A DNA stretch of 33,189 nt from DASPKT01 sp035626475 (GTDB lineage Bacteria > Pseudomonadota > Alphaproteobacteria > Azospirillales > Azospirillaceae): positions 1 through 33,189 of the forward strand of contig DASPNP010000072.1 of assembly GCA_035626475.1 (NCBI GenBank), given 5' to 3'. Positions 23,541 to 31,330 of this stretch are shown piece by piece; within the stretch, counting starts at the first letter, position 1, and each line of letters starts with the position of its first letter. The position numbers and the translations under genes were made by a program. The notes under the pieces are model-generated. The model did not search any database. It had not been told where the DNA came from and saw nothing but the letters and a program-made list of their open reading frames with translations.

Positions 23541-25148
23541 TCAGTGGCGGAAGTGCCGCATGCCGGTGAAGACCATGGCGAGGCCGCGCGAGTCGGCCGC
23601 ATCGATGACCTCCTGGTCGCGCATGGAGCCGCCGGGCTGGATCACCGCCGTCACCCCCGCATCCGCCGCGGCCAGCAGCCCGTCGGCGAAGGGGAAGAAG
23701 GCGTCGGAGGCCACGACGCTGCCCCTGGTGCCGGGCTCCGGCAGCTTGGCCGCCTCCGCCGCGTCGCGGCTCTTCCAGGCGGCGATGCGCGAGCTGTCGA
23801 TCCGGCTCATCTGCCCGGCGCCGATGCCGACCGTTGCGCCGTCCTTGGCGTAGACGATGGCGTTGGACTTGACGTGCTTGGCGACGCGGAAGGCGAAGAG
23901 CAAATCCTGCAGCTCAGTCGGCGACGGGGCGCGCTTGGTCACCACCTTCAGCCCGTCGAGGCCGACGCGGCCATTGTCCCGGGTCTGCAGCAGGAAGCCG
24001 CCGGAGACGGTCTTCATGTACAGGCCGGGCGCCGCCGGGTCAGGCATGTCGCGGGTCAGCAGCACGCGCAGATTCTTCTTGCCGGCCAGCGCCGCACGGG
24101 CGCCCTCGTCGGCGTCGGGGGCGATCACCACCTCGGCGAAGAGCTTCGCGATCTCCTCCGCCGTGGCGGCGTCCAGCGGGCGGTTGACGGCGATGATGCC
24201 GCCGAAGGCCGAGACCGGATCGCAGGCCAGCGCGCGGGCGTACGCTTCGGACAGGTCGGCGCCTTCGGCCACGCCGCAGGGGTTGGCGTGCTTGATGATG
24301 GCGACGGCCGGCCGCTCGAACTCGGCCACCAGCTCGAAGGCGGCGTCCGTGTCATTGAGGTTGTTGTAGCTCAGTTCCTTGCCCTGCAGCTGGATCGCCG
24401 TGGCGATGCCCGGCCGCTCCTCGCCCGTGACATAGAAGGCCGCCGTCTGGTGCGGGTTCTCGCCGTAGCGCAGCGTCTGGCGGAGCGTGCCGGTGAAGCT
24501 GGCGCGCTCCGGGTACTCCTGGCCCAGCTGGCCGGCGAACCACTGGCCGATGGCGGCGTCGTACGCGGCCGTACGCGCGTACGCCTTGGCGGCGAGGCGG
24601 CGGCGGAGGCTGAGGCTGGTGCGGCCGTCCTGGCTCTCCAGCTCGGCGATCAGCGCCTCATAGTCGGAAGGGTCGGTCACCACCGCCACGAAGTCGTGGT
24701 TCTTCGCGGCACCCCGGATCATGGAGGGGCCGCCGATGTCGATGTTCTCGACGCAGGTCGCGAAATCGGCCCCCTTCGCCACCGTCTCCTCGAACGGGTA
24801 GAGGTTCACGACCACCAGGTCGATGCCCGGTATGTCGTGCGCCTGCATGGCGGCGACATGCTCCTCCTCGTCGCGGCGGGCCAGGATGCCGCCATGCACC
24901 TTCGGGTGCAGCGTCTTCACCCGCCCGTCCATCATCTCGGGGAAGCCGGTATGGTCGCCCACCTCGGTCACCGCGATGCCCGCCTCGGCCAGCCGCTTGG
25001 CCGAACCGCCGGTGGAGAGAATCTGCACCCCGCGCTTGGCCAGCGCCCGGCCGAGCTCCACCAGCCCGGTCTTGTCCGAGACGGAGATGAGGGCGCGCGT
25101 CAGCGGCACGAGGTCGGGCGAGGGCTTCGTGGAGACTTTGCCAACCAT
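23541..25148 (-). CDS. purH: Bifunctional AICAR transformylase / IMP cyclohydrolase
   Basis: A 535-residue protein that does the last two steps of IMP synthesis: formyl transfer to AICAR, then ring closure. The N-terminal MGS-like cyclohydrolase domain (about residues 15-150) has ALISVSDKTGLVELGRALAK and STGGSAKRLAEAG, and FPEMMDGRVKTLHPKVHGGI. The transformylase follows, with LRQTLRYGENPHQTAAFY, and DPVSAFGGIIAVNRPLD, and ends with FTGMRHFRH. AGGGAA lies before the ATG. It is the distal biosynthetic gene of the rsmB-rpe-heparinase-purH run, 50 bases after the heparinase-like gene. Confidence 0.97.
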   Translation of the reverse strand: MVGKVSTKPSPDLVPLTRALISVSDKTGLVELGRALAKRGVQILSTGGSAKRLAEAGIAVTEVGDHTGFPEMMDGRVKTLHPKVHGGILARRDEEEHVAAMQAHDIPGIDLVVVNLYPFEETVAKGADFATCVENIDIGGPSMIRGAAKNHDFVAVVTDPSDYEALIAELESQDGRTSLSLRRRLAAKAYARTAAYDAAIGQWFAGQLGQEYPERASFTGTLRQTLRYGENPHQTAAFYVTGEERPGIATAIQLQGKELSYNNLNDTDAAFELVAEFERPAVAIIKHANPCGVAEGADLSEAYARALACDPVSAFGGIIAVNRPLDAATAEEIAKLFAEVVIAPDADEGARAALAGKKNLRVLLTRDMPDPAAPGLYMKTVSGGFLLQTRDNGRVGLDGLKVVTKRAPSPTELQDLLFAFRVAKHVKSNAIVYAKDGATVGIGAGQMSRIDSSRIAAWKSRDAAEAAKLPEPGTRGSVVASDAFFPFADGLLAAADAGVTAVIQPGGSMRDQEVIDAADSRGLAMVFTGMRHFRH

Positions 25149-25198
25149 GGATGCGTTTCCCTAGAGCTGTCGGTGACGCCCAACCGTCGAGGCGGGCG

Positions 25199-26827
25199 TT
25201 AGGTTTCGGTGCCTTCTTCCGTCCGCTTCTCGCGGCGGAGCGCCCATTTGATGCTGGTGGTGCCGGCCTCGGTCACGCCGCGCACGACGATCTGCGCCGT
25301 CTTGCGCGGCTCGGTGCCGGTGCCGAGATAGACGCTCTCCTCGAGATCGGTCTCGCCGCCGGCCGCCTTCAGCCGCCACCCCGCCCCGGAATGCAGCCGC
25401 AGCAGCACGTCGCCGCCCTGCAGCAGGCTGGCCTGGACCTGGGGATGCAGGTGGAAGCGCACGGCGAACTCGCGCCCGCCGGCACCCTCCAGCAGATCCT
25501 CGCCGCGGAGGTCGTCGCCGGTCTCGGCCAGGTAGAGGCGGCGGCGGTGGACCAGGCCCTGCCCCTCGCGGTAGCCGTCGTGCGAGGCCTCGACCAGCAC
25601 CGCGCCGCCATTCTCCTGGCGCTTGCTGTCGACCTGGGCGGGACGGCGGCCGAGCCCCCCCTCCTCGCGCACGGCGCTGGAGTTGGTCTCGGCCACCGTC
25701 ACGGTGGAATGGGCGGCGGTGGCGGCCATGGCGGTGCGCCAGGGGCCGGCCTCGCTGGCGTGCGCCCCGCAATTGACCACCAGCCGCTCGCGCCCGACGC
25801 TCATCTCGAAGCTCAGCGTGCCGGCATGGGCCCGCTCGTCCAGGCCCGGCGCCGGCGGCGCGCCCACATCGACCAGCAGCGTCGTGCGGCCTGCGGTCAT
25901 GCGCTCGAAATGGATGTGCGGGGCGGAGCGCAGGGGACGGCCGCGGGCGTCGGCCTGGCTCAGCACCGTGTCGACCCGGACCGGCTCCTCCTCATGGGCG
26001 CCGTTGAAGAGCGCCAGCCCGCCGTCGCCATGGCGGAAGAAGCGTAGGGTCGGCGCCATGCGGTCGATGGCGTGCTGGATCAGATCCAGCTGGTCGGCCT
26101 TGGCGGCGCGCAGCACGGCCCGCAGGTCGATCAGGTGGCGCAGCACATGCAGCTGCTGCGACGGGCAGCGCTCGACATGGCCGCCGTCGGGCAGCACCTG
26201 GCGCGGCAGCTCGCGGGCCAGCAGTGCCTTGGCACGGGCCGCCGCCCGGTCCTGACCGGGCAGGCAGTGGCCGCCATAGGCCAAGCCCTTCACCGCCTGG
26301 ATCAGCCCCGCCCCCTTCATCCGCCCCGGCGCCACGCGGGCGAGATGGCGGACCTGACGGGCCAAACTGTCGAAGACACGGGCGCGCAGGGCGTCATCGG
26401 CGGAGGCCAGGAAGAACTCGTGCTGCCCGATCCAGGCCGACACGCGCGTGCCCAGCACGTCGGGCGCCCAGGCGACGGGGTGCCAGCCGGGAAACTCGTC
26501 CAGCCAGTTGCTGACCAGCAGCCGCGCCTGCCGCCGGGCGCTGTCGCCGCCGACGGCGCGCAGATTGCGCAGCCAGTCGAAGCCGTGCATCTCCGCCAGC
26601 CAGGCGGCGCCGGCCTCGTCCGACAGCCAGGGCGGGGTCTCGCCGCGCAGGGTCTGGCCGCCGAAGCGCCAGACGCCGGCCAGCAGCTCGTCGCCGGCAT
26701 GGGCGTCGCCGGGCCAGGGATCGGGCGGAACGATGCGGAGTGCCGCGGGCGCGCGGCCGCCGATCCAGAACCGGTAGGCGGGGGTGCGGTAGAGCCAGGC
26801 GGACGCGCCCGTGCGGAACCGACGCAT
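25199..26827 (-). CDS. Heparinase II/III family protein
   Basis: A 542-residue protein with an N-terminal alpha-helical toroid-like region and a C-terminal beta-sandwich of the heparinase II/III type. Clear points: NWLDEFPGWHPVAWAPDVLG and the later VVNCGAHASEAGPWRTAMAA / AHSTVTVAETNSS strand, with His residues typical of the lyase domain. In alphaproteobacteria a protein of this type is regularly found beside purH and rsmB; its substrate is not known and it need not act on heparin. I chose the ATG at 26827 (GGAAGG upstream). An ATG at 26845 is possible and would add six residues. No signal peptide is seen. Confidence 0.85.
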   Translation of the reverse strand: MRRFRTGASAWLYRTPAYRFWIGGRAPAALRIVPPDPWPGDAHAGDELLAGVWRFGGQTLRGETPPWLSDEAGAAWLAEMHGFDWLRNLRAVGGDSARRQARLLVSNWLDEFPGWHPVAWAPDVLGTRVSAWIGQHEFFLASADDALRARVFDSLARQVRHLARVAPGRMKGAGLIQAVKGLAYGGHCLPGQDRAAARAKALLARELPRQVLPDGGHVERCPSQQLHVLRHLIDLRAVLRAAKADQLDLIQHAIDRMAPTLRFFRHGDGGLALFNGAHEEEPVRVDTVLSQADARGRPLRSAPHIHFERMTAGRTTLLVDVGAPPAPGLDERAHAGTLSFEMSVGRERLVVNCGAHASEAGPWRTAMAATAAHSTVTVAETNSSAVREEGGLGRRPAQVDSKRQENGGAVLVEASHDGYREGQGLVHRRRLYLAETGDDLRGEDLLEGAGGREFAVRFHLHPQVQASLLQGGDVLLRLHSGAGWRLKAAGGETDLEESVYLGTGTEPRKTAQIVVRGVTEAGTTSIKWALRREKRTEEGTET

Positions 26828-26849
26828 GCCCGCCTTCCGGCCCATCCCC

Positions 26850-27512
26850 TTAACCGCGCAGCTTCTGGATGTTGGCGGCGTAGGCGGCGGGGCCGCCCTC
26901 GAAGGTGGCGGTGCCGGCCACCAGCACGTCGGCGCCGGCGGCGATCGCCTCCTTGGCGGTGTCGGCGTTGATGCCGCCATCCACCTCGAGGTCGATGGGC
27001 TTGCCGAGCGCATCGATGCGGCGGCGGATCTCGGCGATCTTGTCCAGCTGGCTGCGGATGAAGGCCTGCCCGCCGAAGCCGGGATTGACCGACATGACCA
27101 GCACCAGGTCCAGCTCCGGCAGGACGTAGTCCAGCGCCGAGACGGGCGTCGCCGGGTTCAGCGACACGCCGGCCTTCTTCCCCAGCGACTTGATCAGCTG
27201 GACGGTGCGGTGCAGGTGCGGGCCGGCCTCGGGATGGACGGTGATGATGTCGGCGCCGGCCTTGGCGAACTCCGCCACGAAGGCGTCCACCGGCGAGATC
27301 ATCAGGTGGACGTCGAAGGTCTTGGCCGTGTGCGGCCGCAGCGCCTTCACCACGCCCGGGCCGATGGTGAGGTTCGGGACGAAGTGCCCGTCCATCACGT
27401 CGATATGGATGTAGTCGGCCCCGGCCGCGTCCACCGCCCGCACCTCCTCGCCCAGGCGGGCGAAGTCGGCGGACAGGATCGAGGGGGCGATGCGGACGGG
27501 GAGCTTGCTCAT
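26850..27512 (-). CDS. rpe: Ribulose-phosphate 3-epimerase
   Basis: A 220-residue TIM-barrel enzyme that interconverts ribulose-5-phosphate and xylulose-5-phosphate in the pentose phosphate and Calvin pathways. VRIAPSILSADFARLGEEV at the start, HIDVMDGHFVPNLTIGP (metal and catalytic Asp/His), MSVNPGFGGQ and LEVDGGINADT are all conserved. The start could be the ATG at 27524, four residues earlier. It lies between the DUF2442 gene and the heparinase-like gene, and its stop is 22 bases before the latter. Confidence 0.97.
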   Translation of the reverse strand: MSKLPVRIAPSILSADFARLGEEVRAVDAAGADYIHIDVMDGHFVPNLTIGPGVVKALRPHTAKTFDVHLMISPVDAFVAEFAKAGADIITVHPEAGPHLHRTVQLIKSLGKKAGVSLNPATPVSALDYVLPELDLVLVMSVNPGFGGQAFIRSQLDKIAEIRRRIDALGKPIDLEVDGGINADTAKEAIAAGADVLVAGTATFEGGPAAYAANIQKLRG

Positions 27513-27599
27513 GTGCGGGCTCATAGCAACTCACCGCCGCCGCCGCAAGCGGCCGGCGGGCGCCGCGGCGCGATTCATGGCGGGTATTCGGATAGGGGG

Positions 27600-27857
27600 C
27601 TACTCGGCGGCCGTAGGACGCTTCTGAGTCAAGTCGCCCCGCCCCGCCAGCAGGCCGGCGACGGAGATGTCCTCATCCAGTTCCTCCCAGTGCAGCCCCT
27701 GGCCGGACGCGCTGATGAGGACCGCCTTTCGCTGCTCCGGCGTGGCCCCCAGCAGCCGGGGGAACCAGGCCAGCGGCACGCCCAGAGTGCGGCCGTCCGA
27801 GAGGTCGACCCACATCGTGTGATCGTCGAAGCGAACCGCCTCAGCCGAAGTGGTCAT
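27600..27857 (-). CDS. DUF2442 domain-containing protein
   Basis: An 85-residue protein. AVRFDDHTMWVDLSDGRTLG, then VPLAWFPRLLGATPEQR, then WEELDEDISVAGLLAGRGD, is the full DUF2442 pattern. Its start codon lies 17 bases inside the upstream DUF4160 gene, so the two are translationally linked. DUF4160/DUF2442 pairs occur in many bacteria as small two-gene cassettes that look like toxin-antitoxin modules; I do not know of a demonstrated function. It is separated from rpe by 87 bases. Confidence 0.88.
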   Translation of the reverse strand: MTTSAEAVRFDDHTMWVDLSDGRTLGVPLAWFPRLLGATPEQRKAVLISASGQGLHWEELDEDISVAGLLAGRGDLTQKRPTAAE

Positions 27858-28083
27858 TCCAAGCCCTCTCGATCTCCTTGCGGCGATCCGCAACCATCTT
27901 CAACAGATCGGCCAACTCCGCTCGGCTGAAGCCTGTGCTGCTGGCGACGGAAACATCGGGTTCCAGCCAGATCTTCGCTTCAGCGTCGCCGCGCATAGCA
28001 TGAACATGCAAAGGTTCGCGCGGGTTGCCCTCGTTCGAGTAGAAGAAGAACCGCACACCATCCTGGCGGAACACGACCGGCAA
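27841..28083 (-). CDS. DUF4160 domain-containing protein (TTG start)
   Basis: An 80-residue protein. The family begins MPVV, and here the codon before PVVFRQDG is TTG at 28081-28083, with a perfect AAGGAGG seven bases upstream; no ATG fits. RFFFYSNEGNPREPLHVHAM then AEAKIWLEP is the DUF4160 signature, with the HVH pair. The C-terminal helix ends AWNDHFG. Codon choice is less GC-rich at third positions than in neighbours (GTT, CAT, GCT, TTG), hinting at transfer. It sits 26 bases after rsmB and overlaps the DUF2442 gene. Confidence 0.85.
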   Translation of the reverse strand: MPVVFRQDGVRFFFYSNEGNPREPLHVHAMRGDAEAKIWLEPDVSVASSTGFSRAELADLLKMVADRRKEIERAWNDHFG

Positions 28084-28109
28084 TGCGCGCCTCCTTGTCG
28101 GAGGACACT

Positions 28110-29405
28110 CTACTCCACCCGCCGCAGCCGCGCGATGAAGAAGCCGTCCATGCCACCCTCGTCGGCCCGGTGGCCGGGGGTGGTGCGGATGTCGCCGTCG
28201 GGGGTCAGCAGCTCGTCCATGCCGCCGATCTCCTCCGCGCGGACGGGCACGCGTTCCACGTCGCCGCGCTTGGACAGAAGGCGGGCCAGCTGCTGCTCGC
28301 CCTCCTCCGGCTGCAGCGAGCAGGTGCAGTAGACGACGATGCCGCCCGGGTTGACCATGCCCAGCGCGCGGTCCAGCAGGCGGCGCTGCAGCCCGGCGAG
28401 CTTCACCACGTCGTCGGGCGTCTTCAGCCGCGCCACGTCGGGATGACGGCGGATGGTGCCGGTGGCACTGCAGGGGGCGTCCAGCAGCACCGCGTCGGCC
28501 GGTCCTTCCGGCTGCCATTGCGCGGCGTCGGCGACCACCGTCGCCACATCGAGGCCGAGGCGCTCCATGTTGCGCGACAGCCGCTTCAGCCGGACCTCCG
28601 AGCGGTCGACGGCGGTGACGCGGGCGCCGGCGGCCGCCAGCTGCGCGGTCTTGCCGCCGGGAGCGGCGCAGAGGTCCACCACCTCGGCGCCCGAGACGTC
28701 GCCCAGCAGCCGGGCCGGCAGCGATGCTGCGAGGTCCTGCACCCACCAGGCGCCCTCCTCGAAGCCCGGCAGCTCGGTCACGCCGCCGCCGGCCGCCCGG
28801 CGCAGCGTGCCGTTGGGCATCAGCCGCGCCTCCAGCGGGCCGGCCCAGGCGGCCGGGTCGGCCTTGGCGGTGAAGTCCAGCGGCGCCTCGTTCAGATGGG
28901 CGTCGACGATGGCGCGGGTGGCGCCGGTGCCGTAATGCTGGCGCCAGGCGAGCCACAGCCAGTCCGGCGTGTTCAGCCGCCCGGCGTCCTGGGTCTTCAG
29001 CACCTCATCCCCCTCGCGGACCAGGCGGCGCAGCACGGCGTTCGCCAGCCCCTTGTGGCCGGCCTGCCCGCGGGCCGACGCCAGCTCCACCGAGGTGTCG
29101 ACGGCGGCGTGGGCGGGGGTGCCGAGGAACAGGATCTGCGCCGCGCCCAGCCGCAGCACGTCCAGCACCGCGGCCTTTGGCAGCTCGTCCGGCTTGGCGA
29201 GCGCGCCCGTGACGGCCGCGTCGATCTGGCCGAGGCGGCGGATCACGGTCGCCACCAGCAGGCGCACGAAGGCGCGGTCGCGCGGTTCCAGCTCGGCCAG
29301 CCCCCTGTGCTGGTCGAGCGCGTCGTCCAGCGGGACGCGCTTGCGCAGCACGGAGGCGAGGAGGTCGAGGGCGGCGGCGCGCGGGGCGAGGGCGGAGTCG
29401 GTCAT
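28110..29405 (-). CDS. rsmB: RsmB-type 16S rRNA cytosine-C5 methyltransferase
   Basis: A 431-residue RNA methyltransferase. The N-terminal NusB-like domain (about residues 5-130) is followed by the SAM-binding Rossmann domain: VDLCAAPGGKT (243-253) binds SAM, LLDAPCSATG contains Cys312, and VVYCTCSLQPEE contains the catalytic Cys362. In Escherichia coli the enzyme modifies C967 of 16S rRNA. The ATG at 29405 fits family starts; an upstream one would add 43 unconserved residues. It is the first gene of the minus-strand run to purH and diverges from the TylF-like gene. Confidence 0.93.
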   Translation of the reverse strand: MTDSALAPRAAALDLLASVLRKRVPLDDALDQHRGLAELEPRDRAFVRLLVATVIRRLGQIDAAVTGALAKPDELPKAAVLDVLRLGAAQILFLGTPAHAAVDTSVELASARGQAGHKGLANAVLRRLVREGDEVLKTQDAGRLNTPDWLWLAWRQHYGTGATRAIVDAHLNEAPLDFTAKADPAAWAGPLEARLMPNGTLRRAAGGGVTELPGFEEGAWWVQDLAASLPARLLGDVSGAEVVDLCAAPGGKTAQLAAAGARVTAVDRSEVRLKRLSRNMERLGLDVATVVADAAQWQPEGPADAVLLDAPCSATGTIRRHPDVARLKTPDDVVKLAGLQRRLLDRALGMVNPGGIVVYCTCSLQPEEGEQQLARLLSKRGDVERVPVRAEEIGGMDELLTPDGDIRTTPGHRADEGGMDGFFIARLRRVE

Positions 29406-29441
29406 GCCCGGGATGTACGCCACCCCGCCGGCCCTGTCGAT

Positions 29442-29457
29442 TCCCGCCTTCGCGGGA
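29442..29457. repeat. Short TCCCGC-CTTC-GCGGGA hairpin
   Basis: A six-base stem around CTTC in the rsmB/TylF divergent gap. It looks like a remnant of a common alphaproteobacterial repeat related to family C, but it is short and could be chance. Confidence 0.35.
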
Positions 29458-29549
29458 CCGCCCCCCGCCTCCGCGCCCACTGCCGGAAGGCCGATGGCGT
29501 GGTCCGGCCGATTGAGGTAGTGATGCGCCAACATCGGAAGGGAACGGGC

Positions 29550-30407
29550 ATGTTGCTGCGGCGGGTCAGGTCATTCGTGGGACGCAACCTGGTGAAGGCG
29601 GGTATGCTGCAGCCGCGCGGCATCGCCGCGCCCGCGGCCCCGCGCGCGGCCGGCGTGGGCCCGGTGGTGCTGCCCGAGTTCGGCGACATGTCGGCCGCCC
29701 CGCGCAAGGGCCGGGTGGTGCGCGACGGCTATGCCCGCGGCTGGGGCATCCAGCATGGCGGGCTGGACGAGACGATCCGCTGGGACCCGGTCTTCCGCAG
29801 CGCCATGGCGGCGACCCGCCCCTACTCGCTGCTGGACGACGTCAAGCTGATGAACCTGTACCTGCTGGTACGCTTCTACCTGCCGCGCCTGCAGCACGGG
29901 CACATCGTCGAGTTCGGCAGCTACCGCGGCGGCTCGGCCATGTTCATGGCGCTGCTGGCGAAGCATTATCTGCCCGGCGTGCGGGTCTGGGGCCTGGACA
30001 CGTTCGAGGGCATGCCCGCCACAGACCACGATCTGGACGCCCATCGCGGCGGTTCGTTGAGCGAGACCAGCCTGGAGGCGGCGCAGGCGGCGGCGGCGAA
30101 GCTGGGGCTGGACAACCTCACCTTCGTGAAGGGCCTGTTCCAGGACACGGCCGACGCGGTGCTGGCCGAGGCCGGCACGGTGGCGCTGGCCCATATCGAC
30201 TGCGACATCGCCGACGCCGTGCTCTACAGCTGGCAGCGGGTGAAGCCGGTCATGGTGCCGGGCGGCTACGTCATCTTCGATGACGCGACCGACAGCAGCT
30301 GCATCGGCGCCACCGAGGTGGTGGAGGAGACGGTGGTCCGCCAGGACGGGCTGAACTCCGAGCAGATCTGGCCGCACTTCGTCTTCCGCTACCCGCCGGT
30401 GGCGTGA
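29550..30407 (+). CDS. TylF/MycF-like SAM-dependent methyltransferase
   Basis: A 285-residue protein; the last ~190 residues are a class I methyltransferase of the TylF (macrocin O-methyltransferase) kind. HIVEFGSYRGGSAMFMALLA is the SAM motif, VWGLDTFEGMPATD follows, and HIDCDIADAVLYSW and FDDATDSS carry metal-site acids. Relatives methylate sugars of antibiotics or of surface polysaccharides; nothing nearby tells the substrate. The N-terminal ~85 residues are basic and not conserved. I choose the ATG at 29550 (GGAAGGGAA upstream); 29523 is another ATG. Confidence 0.85.
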   Translation: MLLRRVRSFVGRNLVKAGMLQPRGIAAPAAPRAAGVGPVVLPEFGDMSAAPRKGRVVRDGYARGWGIQHGGLDETIRWDPVFRSAMAATRPYSLLDDVKLMNLYLLVRFYLPRLQHGHIVEFGSYRGGSAMFMALLAKHYLPGVRVWGLDTFEGMPATDHDLDAHRGGSLSETSLEAAQAAAAKLGLDNLTFVKGLFQDTADAVLAEAGTVALAHIDCDIADAVLYSWQRVKPVMVPGGYVIFDDATDSSCIGATEVVEETVVRQDGLNSEQIWPHFVFRYPPVA

Positions 30408-30471
30408 GGCGGAGCGGCGCCGCCCCGTCTCCGGGCTTGGCGAGGGGCGCGCCGCGCGCCATATCTAGGGC

Positions 30472-30639
30472 ATGACCGACGACACCAAGCCCCCCGCCCC
30501 CGCCGCCGAGCCGGCCAAGAAGCCCGCCCCGGTCCCCCCGCCCGCGACGCAGCCCGTCGGCGAGATCGGCGGCCCCGCCGGCCCCGAGCCCACCCGCTAT
30601 GGCGACTGGGAGCAGAAGGGCCGCTGCAGCGATTTCTGA
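30472..30639 (+). CDS. DUF1674 / SDHAF4-type succinate dehydrogenase assembly factor
   Basis: A 55-residue gene. The Pro/Ala/Lys-rich N-terminal half leads to EIGGPAGPEPTRYGDWEQKG then RCSDF at the end, the family's conserved C-terminus. The eukaryotic relative SDHAF4 helps load FAD-bound SdhA into complex II and protects it from oxidation. In many alphaproteobacteria a gene of this type lies near rsmB and purH, which fits here. Codons are strongly GC-rich at third positions. It starts 64 bases after the TylF-like gene, and repeat B follows. Confidence 0.85.
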   Translation: MTDDTKPPAPAAEPAKKPAPVPPPATQPVGEIGGPAGPEPTRYGDWEQKGRCSDF

Positions 30640-30682
30640 GTCACGGGCTGGAGCGCTACGCGCCTGGAGAGGCTGTAGCGTG

Positions 30683-30803
30683 GTGCGTCCTTCGACAAGC
30701 TCAGGATGAGGGAGGGGAATCCCAGGCACTCCCGGTCCTCCGGGGCGCAGGCTTGTTCGGGAGCAGCTAAACCCACCTCATGCTGAGCCTGTCGAAGCAC
30801 GCA
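30683..30803. repeat. Long inverted repeat, family B, copy 2
   Basis: Left arm 30683-30711 and right arm 30776-30803 match the arms of the copy at 2047-2169, with conserved pieces in the loop (GGCACT, GGCTTG, GGAGCAGC) and just outside it (GGAGAGGCTG). It fills the gap between the converging DUF1674 and cupin genes. On the cupin side it starts 32 bases after the stop codon, nearly the same spacing as copy 1 has to its minus-strand gene. Confidence 0.85.
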
Positions 30804-30835
30804 GGACACCAACGCTGCCAAGGTCTGACAGCCCC

Positions 30836-31330
30836 CTACTCCTCCACCCGCTCCCAGTACCCCACCGGCCGGCGCCCGTCATAGCCCTCGCCGAGCAGCT
30901 TCACGCCGACGCGGCCGGTGTCGGGGAAGACGCTCACGTCGTTCGGGTCGTTCTCGCCGATCAGCAGGTAGCGGCAAGGTTCCGTGCCGCGGTTGACCAG
31001 GGCGTGGCCGGCCTTCTGGCCGGCGGGGAAGCAGACATAGTCGCCGGCGCGCATCTCGTACTCGCGCTCGCCCAGGAGCAGCGTCATCGCGCCCGACAGG
31101 ACGTAGACGTGCTCCTCCTCCAGCATGTGGTAGTGGCGCTGGTTGGACTGCTTGCCCGGCGGCAACTCCTCCAGCACGACGCCGACATGGCTGCCGCCGC
31201 CGAAGGCGGAGAGCGCCCGCCAGCGCGAGCCGAAGCGGCCGCGGGAGAATTCCTCCTGCGGCACGTCCTCGGCGCGGAACGGCTCGAAGATGCCGTCCGC
31301 GTTGGCGGAGCTCTTCCGGCTCTCCGTCAC
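30836..31330 (-). CDS. Cupin domain protein coupled to leuC
   Basis: A 164-residue single cupin. The first cupin motif is in RHYHMLEEEHVYVLSG (two His, Glu, later His), and the second is GDYVCFPAGQKAGHALVNRG. A metal-dependent binding or catalytic role is likely; the substrate is unknown. The start is a GTG at 31330 that overlaps the TGA stop of leuC as GTGA, so translation is coupled. The alternative of a start further in would lose conserved residues. The last residues YWERVEE end near repeat B. Confidence 0.82.
   Translation of the reverse strand: MTESRKSSANADGIFEPFRAEDVPQEEFSRGRFGSRWRALSAFGGGSHVGVVLEELPPGKQSNQRHYHMLEEEHVYVLSGAMTLLLGEREYEMRAGDYVCFPAGQKAGHALVNRGTEPCRYLLIGENDPNDVSVFPDTGRVGVKLLGEGYDGRRPVGYWERVEE

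Noticed and set aside
25149..25198. A purine riboswitch in front of purH
   Set aside because: The gap is only 50 bases, is GC-rich and shows no three-way junction pattern.
23352..25202. A 616-codon plus-strand frame across purH
   Set aside because: purH is complete on the minus strand; the plus frame is a low-complexity shadow.
26846..27013. N-terminal extension of the heparinase-like protein
   Set aside because: It overlaps the end of rpe in another frame and has the Pro/Thr/Ser/Arg composition of a shadow; starts at 26827 or 26845 are better.
28083..29549. Long plus-strand extension upstream of the TylF-like gene
   Set aside because: It is antisense to rsmB; the family homology and the ribosome site support a start at 29550.
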